Assembly (NCBI GenBank): GCA_038025085.1
Contig: CM076143.1
Span: 36,726,501-36,790,500 of the forward strand
From: Tetragonia tetragonoides
Taxonomy: Eukaryota; Streptophyta; Magnoliopsida; Caryophyllales; Aizoaceae
Length of the DNA stretch: 64,000 bases
Reading direction: 5' to 3'
The notes beneath the pieces were generated by a model. That model made no database searches. It had not been told where the DNA came from and saw only the letters and a program-made list of their open reading frames with translations. The position numbers and the translations under genes were made by a program. Below, piece by piece: positions 37,507 to 49,800 of the stretch. Every line of letters begins with the position of its first letter. Within the stretch, counting starts at the first letter, position 1.

Positions 37507-38891
37507 GGGAAACTAAATCCCCACAACCAGGATTTGAACTAGGATTACTTACCATATGGTTACCACCAGTGGGCGTAGTCACCATATCACCATTCACATG
37601 TGTAGCTACATCAGAACATGATTTATCCAATTCTAAGTTGGTATGCAATGAACAACCAGCTGCAACCTCATCTTGATTCAGAACTTGGTAACTGTTTGTT
37701 TCCTCCAATTGAGCGATTTCCTGACTGGCCTGATGACTTCTCCTTGTCCTCCTAGGCAAAGTAAAACCTTCAGCATCCACAGCTGAGGTCCTAGCTTCCT
37801 GCGCAGGTCTAATGGCTTGAGTAGGCCTAGGCCTCCATATCAATCTGGGTTGTGGAACAACTGCAGGTTGGGCTTTCTTCTTGCACTCCTCTGTAGTGTG
37901 CCCCATCCCCTTACATCCTGCACATGTAGTGGGCTTCCACTCATATATGACTTCCTGTTTCACCATTTCATCTTTCTCGTTTTCAAACTCAATTACTTTC
38001 GGAAAAGCTTGGTTCAGTTCAACTTCCACCAACAGGCGAGCAAAACCCAAGCGTTTCTTTTGAGCCGTAGCACTGTCAGTCTTCACAGGGTTACCAACTA
38101 GGCTACCAATTTTGGTCAGTGAACTTTGACCCCAGTATCTCAAATTCAGATTAGGAAGTCTAATCCAAACAGGCACAAAACGCACAAGTTCCTTTTGTAA
38201 AACCATATCAGGATCCCAAGGCTTAACGATCATAGGTTTATTGTCAAACATACGGATACCCTGAGCCACAACCTTCTTCTGCTCATCTAGAGTTTTGAAT
38301 CTAATCACAAACACCCCAGAAGGTAGCACAACAATATTATCCAGTCCAGATTTTCCCCAAATTCGCCTGAAAAAACCTTCCATGACTTGCAAAGGGGGTC
38401 TTGCACCCAAAACATAGCACACAATAGCACTACGCCAGTAATCGATTTCAGGTTTCACATCCAACGTTGATCTTAATTTTCTCACCTACTTTTAATTTTC
38501 CAGCACCACTAGCAAGATTAAATCCCACATCACTATCCCCCACAACATTAGAAAACAATTTGCTAGGGTTAGGGTTCATACCAATTTCACGAGCTTCAAC
38601 TCGGTCTGCCCAGGATTGATCACTAGCCGAGGCACTTTGAGTCACTTCAGTCGTAGAAGGAGTTTGCAATCCCAAGCCATTTTCTGAAATTGGATTCAAA
38701 TCAAAATCCAGAGGTTGAATACCTTGCAAATTCAAGACAGACCCATCCTTTCTCGCATCAGTCGAGGATGGCCCATCTTTTGAGCTTCCCGATTTCGCAC
38801 TCGAGGTGTTTTGGCCCTTCTTTTTCGAACTCGAAGACCCTTTTAAGGCTTGCTTGCGTGGTCTTCCTCTCTTGCCCATGGCTACCCGCAA
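37499..38891 (-). pseudogene. LINE ORF1: DUF4283/zinc-knuckle gag-like protein, one frameshift
   Basis: The first frame (38891-38448) begins with basic GKRGRPRKQALKGSSSSKKK. The second (38485-37499) continues with DYWRSAIVCYVLGARPP, VPVWIRLPNLNLRYW and the knuckle CAGCKGMGHTTEEC. The overlap at 38448-38485 shows a single-base frame break. This is the nucleic-acid-binding ORF1 of plant L1 elements. Confidence 0.9.
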
Positions 38892-39238
38892 TCAGCGAGC
38901 AGAGAGAGAACCAAGAGTTTTATTATTATTATTATTAATAACAGTGAAAATTAAACAATTTTCAGTTTCTCCAGTTTCTCCCAGTTTGACCCAGTTTTCC
39001 CCAGTTACCAGTTAGACTTTCCAGTTTTCACCAGTTTTGTCCAGTTTCTCCCAGTTACCAGTTCCAGTTTCCAGTTGAAAAGAACGTGCCCTTAACACTG
39101 CTACATTCACGGGTCTCAAACACCGAGATCTCTGCAGCAGTGTTAAGTACTTATTGGGAGAGCTTTGCCGCCCTTGTGGTCCCACCCGGCTCGGTCCGGA
39201 TTCAACCGGACGGTCTTAGACCAAAAAAAAAAAAAGAC

Positions 39239-39868
39239 ATTTCCTTAACTCAACCTATGTGATAAAAATCGTCCAAATACTTTAACATAAAATCTTGGTC
39301 AGCTAGCGAGTGATTTATCAGAATATAATCTCTAAAAGATAATTAGAAATATTCCAAAAGATAATTCACTTACCTGAACAATATAAACTTGGCCATTAAG
39401 TAAAATACTTTTCCAAGATAATACCTTTTCAAAATAAAATACTTTTCTGTTTAAAACACGATTTTGCAATATTCATTTTTCCAAAATAATTTATATTTCT
39501 TCAGAAGAATATTTGTGTGAAGATCTAGAGAGATAATACACAAATATTCATAGAAATAATAAATACGATATTATGCAAACTCGTCCAGATACACAGCTAG
39601 AAGGAACAGGGTCCAACTCGTTGTTCCCCTTTGGTTCTTTCAAGCTTCAGTGCTGGTTATAAAGAACAGGGTTCACACCTTGTACTCATAGACACATGCA
39701 CTCAGTCTTACAACCTTGTTCCTTTATCATGATCAACTTAGACTCTTGCTAACTAGTCAAGCATAGTACATAAAGACTAATGACAAATGCATTTAACTAC
39801 ATTACATGGTCTTCATGTCTTGTGAGGATCCAAACATTTTCATGAGCAATCGTGCTTTGGGCTTTACA
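39239..39868 (-). repeat. Copia 5' LTR, 5' portion
   Basis: Sequence continues the LTR interrupted at 33483 and contains repeated GAACAGGGTTCACACC and ACCTTGTTCC motifs typical of SIRE LTRs. The outer edge is placed at the TG on the minus strand at 39868. There is no second copy to confirm it. Confidence 0.6.
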
Positions 39869-42215
39869 ATTTCTTGCATCCTTAAGTAAACCTGCCATCA
39901 TAGTTAGTTTACACAAAGATAAGAACACTATGTTTGTTATTATCAAAATCAGGAACCAAACAAATCCTTTGTAGCAATTTTACCTATGGCTCCATGTGTT
40001 GGTTCTTTTTAATTGTTCTATGGAAACTAGCCTATTAGTGGTCCAGAAAAGGATTTTTCTGAGGCTCTTTTTGTGGCTCATCATCTTTGTATATTGTGTT
40101 AGTAACTAGTAAGTCATAATCTCCTCTAAAAATTTGATTATAATTAGATTTCTTTCATCTGATTATGAAGTGCTCCCTTTAGTTGAAAATTAGAACATTA
40201 TTGTGGTAGTTCTATTTGTTTAAGGACCTATAGAAGAAACGATCTCAAATCTTTCTCAATTACTCCGGTGATGGAGGTGGGAGGGAAGTCGAGGTCAGAT
40301 CTAAGGGTGGTGGAGGTGGTTGAGGTGGTGGTGAAAGTGAAGTATGGGAGAAGGAGCTCGTAGTGGTTGCTGGGGTGGGGTTTAGAGGAGAGAGAGAGGG
40401 GGAAGAGTAAATTAATCTGTAAAGGGAGACATGAGATTGAGGGTAGGTTGGGAATATTTGTATCAAAGTTTACTTTCCTTGGTATTTGGTCCATTTACCA
40501 GCATAAGGAAGAATCTAGGACGGAGGGAGTATTACATAATAGACGGGTAAGGTACTAAACGCTACACTAAAATCTGTTGGGTTGAATGATTCCCAAACTA
40601 TTGGAATACATCAGTTGCCCAAAAGTTCTATTTGTGTAAGGGTCTATTTATGCACTCTTTTATGATTGTCCAAAAGTTTTTCAACTCCGATACATCGGTA
40701 TACATGTTTGAAACATATCATGTTGACTTGTGCTCTCTTTGTGTTTCACTCCCATGTATGTCTTGATTAGACCACTCAATGTTACCTTCTTTTGCTATTG
40801 TTGTTATTGTTCTAGAAACCATTAAACCAAGACAAGATTACTTTTGACAACTTAGGTTAATTTTGCAAATGACATGAAATTAAGAGTCGTTGTGTAATAT
40901 TGGTTTGCACAAATTGTCTAAACCAACTGACATGAATTAATACAAGTCCTTATAAAATTTGTTTTAGGCGCAAGGTTTGTTGTTTTGATTGTAAAAATAA
41001 AGATAAATATAAAAAGCTAGCATGAGATATGCAGAGTTGAAGATGAAGTGTGGCATAATTGTTCACCATTCCACCTTCCAACCGTGGCATGAGTTCAAAA
41101 TTTTCATGGCTGCATGAAAGCTTTTGCCATTCTCCCTCTACGCCGATGGATTAGTAGGCCCGCTCAAAGGTTGTTCGACAAATTATTAAGGCACTCCTTA
41201 TAAGTTCAATTTTTCTAAATTGTTTTTTTGACATATGAGGAGTGATAGATATACTAGCACTACTTTTTAACTAAGAAAATCTCATTATAATGTGATGGTG
41301 TTGCAGGCACACAAGTGATATTTTTTTTATTAAATGTGGTTGAGCTAGTAGGACTGCTCTTGACATGCAAACCATTTGTAGTGTCGAGTGAATAAACCAT
41401 ACACAAGTGTCGTTATTACAAACCACTGTAGCTGTAGGCTGTAGCTATTACGGGTTGTATGAGATGACATAAAAAGGAGTCATTCTGTATTCTTGATTTG
41501 ATTATCTAAGATAAAAATATTGCTCTCTTTAATAGTTTTGTTTTTGAATTACCCAAAAAAATTGTAGTTCTACTTCTATACTTACTACCAATGTATTTTT
41601 TTTTTATTATTATTAATTCACCTTATTATCAATGAGAATATTATTCTAAATTGTATACTGAGAAATTTGGGCAATGAATTATACATAAATAAACAAAATA
41701 AATTTAAAAAAGAAAGAAAAGGTTATACAAATCTCTATCGTTCTCCTTTTTGGTTGTACAACACTAACGTTCAAATGAGTTATATAGAACCACGACGTTG
41801 TATTATTTTTGGTCGGGTAGATCCTTAGATGAATGAAATATGAGAGAGTAACGTACACTCTTCGATGAGGCAAGTATTATGAAGAATAAATATTAAAAAA
41901 AAAAAATCAAATCACTTGTTCATTTGATCCTTTATTCTTTATCCTTTATTTTCATTTCAATGAGCATATGATCATACTATAAACTAACTATTGTAGTATA
42001 TACTTATATAATAATAACACAATACCAAAAACATAAAATAAAATAGATCAGTGTATAAACAAGCACTTTTTTCGTGTTCGGTATATTTGCTATTATACAC
42101 TTTTCAATTTTCAAAAATGTTTGTTCCAACTTTGCAATTTTATACTTTTTTGTTATCACATTTGTATTTATAATTTAGTTTGACCTTAATAGACTAAAAA
42201 TTATTGGGTACAACG
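39869..42215. other. Intergenic, no gene seen
   Basis: AT-rich DNA. A G-rich patch of GGTGGAGGTGG type lies at 40265-40390, and a Stowaway-like end (GGACGGAGGGAGTA) near 40517 has no clear partner. I looked here for the missing last ZIFL exon and found no match. Confidence 0.5.
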
Positions 42216-42646
42216 TAGGGGTGAGCAGAAAATTTGGGTACTCAGTCACAGTATCGGAATTGATTTGGAACCGAATTCGGTCTAATCAATTCCAATTTGA
42301 ATTCGCAAAAATAGGAACCGGTATCAACCAATTCCATTTCCAATTCCAATTCCTGACTTTTGAAAACCGGAACCGATTGGGTATCCAATGTACAAAAAAA
42401 TTATAAGACTGTTTTCTTTGATAAATTAAAAAAATGCTGATTTTCTAGTAAGATTAGTGGTTTAAAAAATTGTATTTGTAATTTTAATGTTTTAGTGATT
42501 GTATTTTGTAAGATTAATAATTAATAATTGTATACATTTTTAGAATTTTTGATTTACAGTGTTAAGTATTTTGACTGTAATATTTAATTTTATGTTTGCG
42601 ATATCTTCGAAAACTAATATTTGTTAGTGTAAAATTATAATTGATG

Positions 42647-42711
<65 letters not shown>

Positions 42712-42966
42712 ATATACATTTATTTGATTTAAAAAATAATAAAATTTGGATTTAATGTGGACTTGGGTACCCAGGAACCGGTGGATCCAATTTCAATTTC
42801 TAAGATTTAGGAACCGGTGCAACTAATTCCAACTCCAATTCCAATTCCTAGGAATTAGGAACCGGTGGATCCAATTCCAATTTTGGGTAATGCAATACCA
42901 GGTCGATCCAATTTCAATTTCGGGTAGTGCAATACCCGGTAGGTACCCGGTTGCGCTCCCCTCTAG
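42216..42966. mobile_element. hAT-like non-autonomous element, ~750 bp
   Basis: The left end TAGGGGTGAGCA and the inverse right end TAGAGGGGAGCGCAA are related. GGTACAA occurs on both flanks (42207-42213 and 42966-42972), consistent with an 8-base duplication with one or two changes. The inside repeats AATTCCAATT and GGAACCGG motifs around a TTA microsatellite (42648-42710). Confidence 0.6.
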
Positions 42967-43128
42967 GTACAAGAGTATTCATTGTAGACAATCGTGTGAA
43001 AAGAAAATTAATGAAAAATAGCACGTATTCCCTCAAGACAACAAATATTTTTGCACTGGACTTTTTTGTTGTCTTTAAGACACTACTTTGGCCACATATA
43101 ACTCTTATAATACAAATATAAAAACTTT

Positions 43129-43130
<2 letters not shown>

Positions 43131-43170
<40 letters not shown>
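43131..43170. repeat. A40 homopolymer
   Basis: About forty consecutive adenines, shortly followed by a T14 run. It could mark an old retroposed 3' end, but no upstream element was recognised. Confidence 0.9.
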
Positions 43171-43173
<3 letters not shown>

Positions 43174-43742
43174 AATTTTTTTTTTTTTTGAAAATATTAT
43201 TTGAAATGAATCTAGCAAAAGTATATTTATGTTTGTAAACCTTTATAATTTTTCATTAATTAATGGTCAAAATTTGTTAACTTTGACCCCAGAAACTCGA
43301 ACGTAAAGTTATATGTGGTTCGAAGGGAGGACTACAACAGTAAAAATCTTATTAGAATGAAGATGACCTATCACTGTGGCCAATAAGTTTGCCTGGTAAA
43401 ATTATTTTTTGCCGTTAAAAATTAATTAAAAAGATCAATGATTTATTATATTATAGTTTATCCTCAAATATATTATTGCCTCTTGTAAAAAAAATCTTAT
43501 TGTTATTGCAAATATATTAGTACCTCTTTTAAAATTATATATCTGACTAATTCTGCATTCAAAATAAGAAGAAAGTGCTAGAATTCGTTTGCATTTACAT
43601 GAAATAGAGTTTTAACCTAAAAAATTTAAATCGTATTTTATTTTATGAAACTCAGTTATTTTATTTTCATTTTTATTTCCTCGCTTCTTTATCAAGCCAA
43701 GCATGGTTACATATTTCTAACTCATTTGAAGTAGTATTGTAT

Positions 43743-43960
43743 TTGTAACACCCTGAATTTAAAGTTTATGTGTTCGTGAACAAGTTTGACTCGTTTAGCG
43801 GCTCGAACTCGACTCGTTTATCTCATCGAGTTTAAACGAGCCGAGTTTGAGTTCGAAAGATATTAGCGAGCTCAAGCTCAGTTATCAAAACTCGTTCGAG
43901 CTCGAACTCGGCTGCCGGGTTCGCAAATGAGTCGGCTCGTTTTCAACCCTATGCATGAGG
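43743..43960. repeat. LTR-start-like TGTAACACCC and CTCGAACTCG-rich block
   Basis: TGTAACACCC at about 43746 resembles an LTR start, but an LTR end was not found. From about 43790 the DNA is built from GAGCTCGAACTCG-like words on both strands, typical of the interior of short TIR elements. Class unresolved. Confidence 0.35.
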
Positions 43961-44094
43961 CAAATTGGTCCAGCGAGACCGAGGCGTACTTTAACTCTCA
44001 ACCCAATAATATGTTTGTATCTATATCTACATGGTGTATGGCTGTATGGGTATCATTGCATGCCGACATCAATCCCTCTAATTAATTATTCGAT

Positions 44095-44273
44095 GGTAAA
44101 CTGTCGACCACAATAACTATTTTCTCGCGCTAGTTTGTAAGTACCTTAAAGGATGGGATAGGTGATCAAGGATTTTAAAGCTGCTCCATGCCCAATGTGA
44201 AATTCGAACCCTTGACCTTGATTAAGAATGAATGAGTTCCGACTCTACCACTCAACCACACCTCCTTGATACA
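44095..44273 (-). mobile_element. tRNA-derived SINE, 179 bp, TSD TAATTATTCGAT
   Basis: On the minus strand an A box (TGGTTGAGTGGTAGAG) and a B box (GGGTTCGAATTTC) lie in the order and spacing of a tRNA-type RNA polymerase III promoter. Twelve-base duplications TAATTATTCGAT lie at 44083-44094 and 44274-44285. There is no protein frame, as expected. Confidence 0.9.
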
Positions 44274-44472
44274 TAATTATTCGATAGAATTATTTATGAA
44301 GGCATTTCTCCATGTTTTCTTTTGTGGAAAGAATGAGGTCTATTCAGCTGTCATTTTATTTACCCACTTGGGGCAAAATTACAATAATATTCTGTACACA
44401 CGGGAGATAGCTTATGCACCCATTAGATGTATCACAAAGGTGTATTTTTTTTTTTTGGTTCATGACCAAGAG

Positions 44473-44570
44473 TATTTACCGTCGACCACAATGACTATTT
44501 CCCCCACTGGTTTGTAGGCACCTCAAAAAATAGGACTGCTGGCAAAGGAAATTAACACAATGTGGGCATA
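44473..44570 (-). repeat. Relic sharing the SINE 3' tail
   Basis: GTCGACCACAATGACTATTT and GGTTTGTAGGCACCTCA parallel the 3' part of the SINE at 44100-44150 with several changes. The promoter half is missing or unrecognisable. Confidence 0.5.
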
Positions 44571-45059
44571 TTTAACACACACACACACTCCCTCCTTCCA
44601 ATCTCTCAAACTTTGGGGGGATGCATTTTCCCCACTACCTATTGATGCCTCATTTTCGGTAGCTTTTAAAAGATGATAGATAGTGTTGTTACAGATATTC
44701 TCTTCTAGCAATTGGCTAGTCGAATTTTTTTTTAGTTGCTCTCGAAAGTTGACTTATTTTATTCTTTGATAAACGAGTTTTTGTGTATGTTAATTGGGAT
44801 ATCATTTGAGAAATTCGGCATCCAAAAGTTATGTCCTTGAAGCTTATATACTCCGTACTACGGAATAGCGAATTACTAGTATTAATAACTAGCTTTCAAC
44901 CAAATATGATCCATGGGATATAATTGTATATGAGTACTTTTTCTTAAAGTTGTTTTTTTTCGAAAGAATAAAGTTGTTGTTGTTTAGTATTACTCGTAGT
45001 ACTGTATTTAGCTTTGAATCTTGGTTTTCTTTTTGTCAAAGTCATGCATCATTAGACAT

Positions 45060-45659
45060 TGTTGAGGTAACGCCCCAAATACCAAATAATATTTAGTTGT
45101 GTTTTATTTTATTTTAGTTTGTATAGAAAATAAAATAGAACAAAAAGAAAAAGAAACAAAACAGGGACGACATTGCACAATTGAGAAAAGCCGTGACATA
45201 GCAAGCACAGCCGAAACAGAAAAAAGAGAGCCAGTGAGAAAGAGACAAACATAGTGAGAGAAATAGAGGATTTCTCCAAAGAGGTTTGTTCTAGTTCACG
45301 GTTGATTCGGCTTGTTCGGGTGAAGATAATCAGAGTACTCGGATCGGTCATCGACAGGTATTTGTGGGTGTATCTTTGGGTTTGTGGGAGTACCAAATTG
45401 AGCTAGGGTTTGTCAATTTGTACTAGTACCAAAGATAGATAGTCTACTTGTTGTTTGATCTTGTGATTGTTACCTTTGTACTCTTGATTATCATAGTGGA
45501 TTATATTTTAGTGCGTGGAGATCCTCACCGTGGTTTTTCCCCTAATTGAGAGGGGTTTTCCATGTAAAAATTGTCTGTGTTGATTTTGGGTTCTTGCACT
45601 TTATTTTTCCGATTATCTGTTGTTGTGATTGTGGGTAAATACCGTAGTTTTCCCCAACA
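45060..45659 (+). mobile_element. Solo LTR, 600 bp, TSD GACAT (Copia type)
   Basis: It starts TGTTGAGGTAACGCC and ends TTTTCCCCAACA. GACAT flanks at 45055-45059 and 45660-45664. The motif GGAGATCCTCACCGTGG followed by a GGTTTTCCATGTAAAA segment is the usual R-U5 region of plant Copia LTRs and sets the plus orientation. No internal region remains. Confidence 0.9.
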
Positions 45660-45744
45660 GACATTAATATAACGGCCTTGTTCTCTTAATCACGTGATAA
45701 AATTGAACTTAAATAGATTAACGAGTAATATGTGCTTGAGCTTT

Positions 45745-46059
45745 GGGAGAAGGCTACATGTGCACTAAGTATATGTGGAGAGATATACACAAAGCATCTT
45801 AGTCTTACACTTGACAACCTACTTGAATATTGAGTGAATCTCATTAAATGTGGGTAAGAATCTTTTTCAAATGAAAATTTTAATTGATTTTGAAATTTTG
45901 AATATGAAATTCAAATGGAAAAGCAAACAAGCATTTAATACTAACAAATTTTAATTAATATTTATTTTAGAAATTAGAAAACCAGATGACTCTCCCCCTC
46001 CCCTTACAATTTTCCCCCTCCCCTTACAATTTTCCGGCGACCTTGCAGCGGTACTCACC

Positions 46060-46104
<45 letters not shown>

Positions 46105-46994
46105 GTCACAACCCCCTCAATTTTTTTTTTTCCGGTAACATTAAAACGCCGGGCTTATTTTCCGACGAAGATTAGAAATTTCTAAAATCAGTGAAAATAT
46201 AGAATTTCCTAGTTGATTTATGCACCCAGAAATATTCATGTTTCAATGTCTCGAGATAGAACCGAGAAATCTTTTTTTTTTCTTTTCTGGGTAACCATTG
46301 TTTCTGACGAATTTGCAGTCATGTATTAACTTGAAAAGATGCAATTTTGCTACCAAAGTCTTCATTAACGAAAAATCCAAGTACTAACAACTACTGCCTT
46401 CAAAATGCATATCAACAATCATAAAAATTTTGCAACCAACTTACACATTTACAAGTTTACGAATAAAAATTATTTTGTTACCAATATATACATTAGCCAC
46501 CTGCTTTGATTGTCATACGAAAATAACTTTTCGATAAACATGAGAAGAAAAAAACCAGAACAAAGAACGGAAGGACCCTATTCGCCGGAAAATTAATCAG
46601 AAAAAATGGTGTAAAGTGTTGCCGAAAAATATGTATAGAAAAGCACTACCGTATGAATAAGTCGATAACAACCGGACTGATCTTTCACCGAAAAATTCCC
46701 TTTTCGCCGGAAAGTCGCCGGAGAGTAATCGAAGAAGTTGGAGATGACCGAAAACAATGAAACTCGTTTTTTTTTTCCTTTCTGTTTTCTCTCTCATCCC
46801 CTTTTCTTGTTGGTCTTTCACGTTCCCTTTCCCTCTTTTTTTTTGGCTCCAAAACACTTATTTTTTTCCTCCTTTGGCCCTCCTATTTCCCCTCCACAAG
46901 TTGAAAAAGATGATTCTTAATTATAGACATGTGGATGACTGAGATTATTTGTGTATATCTCTCCACATACACTTAATGTATGTGTATCATAGTC
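45745..46994. mobile_element. Non-autonomous MULE-like element, 1250 bp
   Basis: Arms of about 60 bases are inverted relatives, sharing TATGTGGAGAGATATACACAAA. The flanks TTGAGCTTT (45736-45744) and CTGAGCTTT (46995-47003) agree at eight of nine bases, which suits a Mutator-type 9-base duplication. The inside has a short tandem repeat of CCCCTCCCCTTACAATTTTC (about 45996-46035), a CT microsatellite and a GCCGGAAA-rich block at 46580-46740 that could be captured genic leader sequence. No transposase is present. Confidence 0.75.
46067..46099. repeat. CT microsatellite
   Basis: About sixteen CT units. Confidence 0.9.
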
Positions 46995-47003
46995 CTGAGC
47001 TTT

Positions 47004-48195
47004 AGGGTATGTTCTTGTCCACTTAATTAATATTTCTGGGCCCAATCAAAATCAAGCTACTTAACCGACCATATAGGTTGGTGATCGAGGTATGGGAACC
47101 ATATATGGGATCGTCGCCCTCCATAATCTATGCCCGTAATTATGTTCATTCATTATTCGTGTTTATTCTTCGACCTACCTCGCTTGCCTTGGATGCAAGT
47201 TTGCTGAAGGTCGTCGTGCATGTAAGAAGGCGGAACAAGATGAATTTAAAGTCCACTGGTTAACTTACCTGCTAGATCAAGACATTTTTTATTTTCGTTT
47301 ACGAATAATTACGCTATAGCTTTCACATTTTCATGTACTACAATTTTTTATATAGTTGTCCAGGTCATCTCCGTTGATGTTATTACTATTGGTGATATTC
47401 TTTCTTTCCCGATCTCTTTTGAAGATGCCTTTTCTCTAGAGCGTGTGGAGCTATAACTAAAATGTGTAATATTAGAATATCACAAAAACTCATATGGAAG
47501 CGGCATCACCGTGAGCCACATTAAACAAGTATGATATTATACTGACGTTGTACTTGGCGCTCTGTAAAGATGGCCTCGTATTGAGGAGAACTCGTAAAAT
47601 ACATTTTGTTAGATTATAGGTAGTTGATTTATATCCAATTTGTATTTCAAAAAGTTCATTGTAACACAAAGTTTTCTTTCCCCATTTTGGATAACATATT
47701 TTTTGATATCTAGGTCTAACTAAAGTGGAAATAGAGATCGTTTTCTTTTTATAATTCCTAAAAGCAATTGGAGTTCAAGAAGTATAAATAATAAATTTAC
47801 TATTGTTTATAATGATTGAATCATCAGGTGTTTTGATTACTAAATTTTAATCGATATATGATGAATTCATAAGTTTACTGCATCAAATTAAAATTAAATA
47901 AAATTATATTATTTTATGTATTACAAACATAATTAACTCAAAATCCAATCATTTATTTTCAATCTATTAATCAAATCAAATTAAATATTCAAATAAGAGT
48001 AATGCATGATCTTCTGTCCCACTTTGGTATGCCAAGTCCTATTCTAGTCCCCTATACATTTGGCAAATTAAAATTAAAATTTCTTATTATTATTTAATTG
48101 GGGTGCATGATAAAATCATGAACGATCAAGATGTCGTAGGAATAGAAGGATGGAAGATTAAGTTATTTTCAGAGTCCTCCTCCTCCTCCTCTCTC
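47004..48195. other. Intergenic, no feature seen
   Basis: AT-rich sequence with no convincing frame, repeat pair or RNA gene. Confidence 0.5.
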
Positions 48196-48839
48196 TATCT
48201 CAAAAAAAAAAGCCTACCCTCTCTCTTCCTCTTTGACTCATTTATATCTTGGGCTACCACCGACACTTTCACCGGTGCTTAGCCCCTCCGTTGTTATTTC
48301 TTTGCATTCAATCTAGTTCTTAGTTTGTTTTTCAATATGGTTACTAGTAAACTCTCCTTTGGTGAGAGGTTATTGAGTTCTCCGCTTTCGTTGGAGTATT
48401 GTAGAATTTGTGTTTTTGGGTTAGATTTCTTGAATCAAGAAGACAAGTTCAATCTACTATGCCAAGGCGATTTGTACTTTCAAATAGCTGCAGCACGTTC
48501 GTGCTTATCTCCGATTGTAAGGAAAAGACAGTGACCTCCCGTTTACTGTATAACATATTTTTTGCTATAGCAGGGCAACCAATAATTGATTGTAAATTAT
48601 CAACGAAGCCGATTAAGGCACCGATTTGTAACAGAGATGTTTGGATTGGTAGTCACTTACCAACGGAGCTGATCAAATACTGATTTCAAGCAGTGATGGT
48701 GGGAGTCATATTCATCTTGTTGTGTTAGATTTGTACTTTGTTATCTTACCTCGAGTATTTATTTAGAGATATTTATCATTGTAGATGCTGGGTGTCGTTT
48801 TATGAATGAATAAATTCTCTTTTCCTTCAAAAAAAAAAT
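48196..48839 (+). mobile_element. Short retroposed sequence with LINE-like 3' end
   Basis: A pyrimidine-rich start, a stop-broken short frame (MVTSKLSFGERLLSS...) and the terminal words TTTTATGAATGAATAAA followed by TTCTCTTTTCCTTC and a run of A resemble a plant L1 5' leader joined to an L1 3' end, with the coding middle missing. It may alternatively be a processed copy of a small transcript. Target duplications were not found. Confidence 0.45.
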
Positions 48840-49800
48840 ATGATTAGAACAAGAACAAAAAGTGGTATGCAAAATGAGATAGATAATCCGAATTACGTGC
48901 GAATACCCACCTTACCATTGTTTTGGTCACATCTGCACCTAGGTCCACCATATAACAAATGAAAAAAGCCGCGCACGCAAAAATGGCATATTCTTTCTCT
49001 TGATAAAAACGGAGCCTGCAGGAAATTTCTTCTATCCATAAAGGGACAGTCCAGAACATGAATGGGAACCGTTAATTTATAAAAGTGCAATCTAATCCAT
49101 TGATATGCATTCTCTTTTTTTACCAGTAACCTGCTGAATGGGTAAAACAAACATAAGGGGCCTAATTTCCTTCTCTATTCCTTCTTCCTCAGCCCCTTTT
49201 CTTCCAGTTCTTCTCCATCCTTTACTTATCTCCCTCCATCTAGTACTCCATTATCCACCTTTATTTAGTTCTCATTTTTTTCATTATGATTGGTCTTCCT
49301 TTCTCTTCCATCTCCAGAAAAGAAGTACTAGTATGTTTTTGGTTCTGATTTTCTCCTTCTATTGCATTTTCTCACACAATCAACTTCAAATTTGAAAATA
49401 ATTCTCTCACTTCTCCTATAAGACTGATACACCTTGCGCCACTTGAAAAACATACCGAAAATTCAAATTTTTGTTCTAATTTGACAAATTTTGCTCAACC
49501 TTGCTTTGCTCTAGTTACTAGTGACACTAATAGACTTGAGTTTTTCTCTCTCTTCCTCAATTTTGTTTGAAATAGTAAATGTAAATTTTTCTTTCAAATA
49601 GGTTTGAGAGATCTGCTGGTAAGAACTTTGACGTTGCTAAATGCTAGATCTGCTATCATTTTTGCTATGGAGTGGTGGTGCCCCCTTTTTTTTTTAATAG
49701 TAAGAGAAAGAGTTGAAATTGTTGGATATTGCATTGTGTTTTTAAAATTGTGTAAGTACTTTCTAAAGAAAAAAAAAAATTGTGTAAGTTATTTCTTATG
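48840..49800. other. Intergenic, pyrimidine-rich patch, no gene seen
   Basis: A CT-rich block at 49170-49330 resembles a plant transcript leader, but no coding exon follows within the window. Confidence 0.4.

Larger units (their letters stand above)
33821..38918 (-). mobile_element. Full-length but frameshifted L1-type LINE
   Basis: It runs on the minus strand from about 38918 to a poly(A) tail seen as a T-run at 33821-33845. ORF1 (DUF4283 plus zinc knuckle) precedes ORF2 (endonuclease, reverse transcriptase, zf-RVT), the usual plant L1 order. The length of about 5.1 kb and the preserved 5' leader indicate a near-complete copy. Only a handful of frameshifts suggests moderate age. Confidence 0.9.
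33573..39091. mobile_element. Harbinger/Tourist-like MITE split by a LINE (TSD TTA)
   Basis: The left end GGGCATGTTCTTTTCAACTGG is at 33573 and the inverse end GTTGAAAAGAACGTGCCC finishes at 39091. TTA flanks both sides (33570-33572, 39092-39094). Without the LINE it would be about 420 bases, with the same CCAGTTTTGTCC sub-repeats and TTA microsatellite as the copy at 3318-3896. Confidence 0.85.
33484..39238. mobile_element. Hairpin MITE (~233 bp) split by later insertions
   Basis: The left arm 33484-33572 (GGTCTGAGACCGTCC, ACCGAGCCGGGTGGGACC, AAGGGCGGCAAAGCTCTCCC) is matched inversely by 39150-39238 with very few differences. If the DNA between 33573 and 39094 is removed, the arms extend further, because CAAGTATTTAACACTGCT then pairs with AGCAGTGTTAAGTACTT. 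The original element was therefore one long hairpin of about 233 bases with a short loop. Superfamily is uncertain because the target duplication in the LTR was not resolved. Confidence 0.8.
27506..39868 (-). mobile_element. SIRE-type Ty1/Copia retrotransposon, decayed, with nested insertions in its 5' LTR
   Basis: On the minus strand the order is 5' LTR (39868-39239 plus 33483-32749), primer-binding site, gag, protease, integrase, reverse transcriptase and a truncated 3' LTR (28032-27506). The gag core (EGTSQVKQSKIDIM, QYELFNMEPTETIKDM, VEELIGNLMTHEL) and coiled-coil C-terminus match the SIRE lineage. RNase H, the polypurine tract and part of the 3' LTR are deleted. Several frameshifts and stops make it non-autonomous. 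The outer 5' LTR boundary near 39868 (plus-strand GGGCTTTACA, i.e. a TG start on the element strand) is tentative because the matching 3' LTR part is missing. I found no target duplication. Confidence 0.85.

Noticed and set aside
40367..40558. Possible gene in the GGTGGAGGTGG-rich patch
   Set aside because: Short, low complexity on both strands, and ends in a Stowaway-like terminus.
46597..46942. Frames near the CT-rich part of the MULE-like element
   Set aside because: Low-complexity phenylalanine/serine or lysine/arginine content; more likely leader-like DNA than coding.
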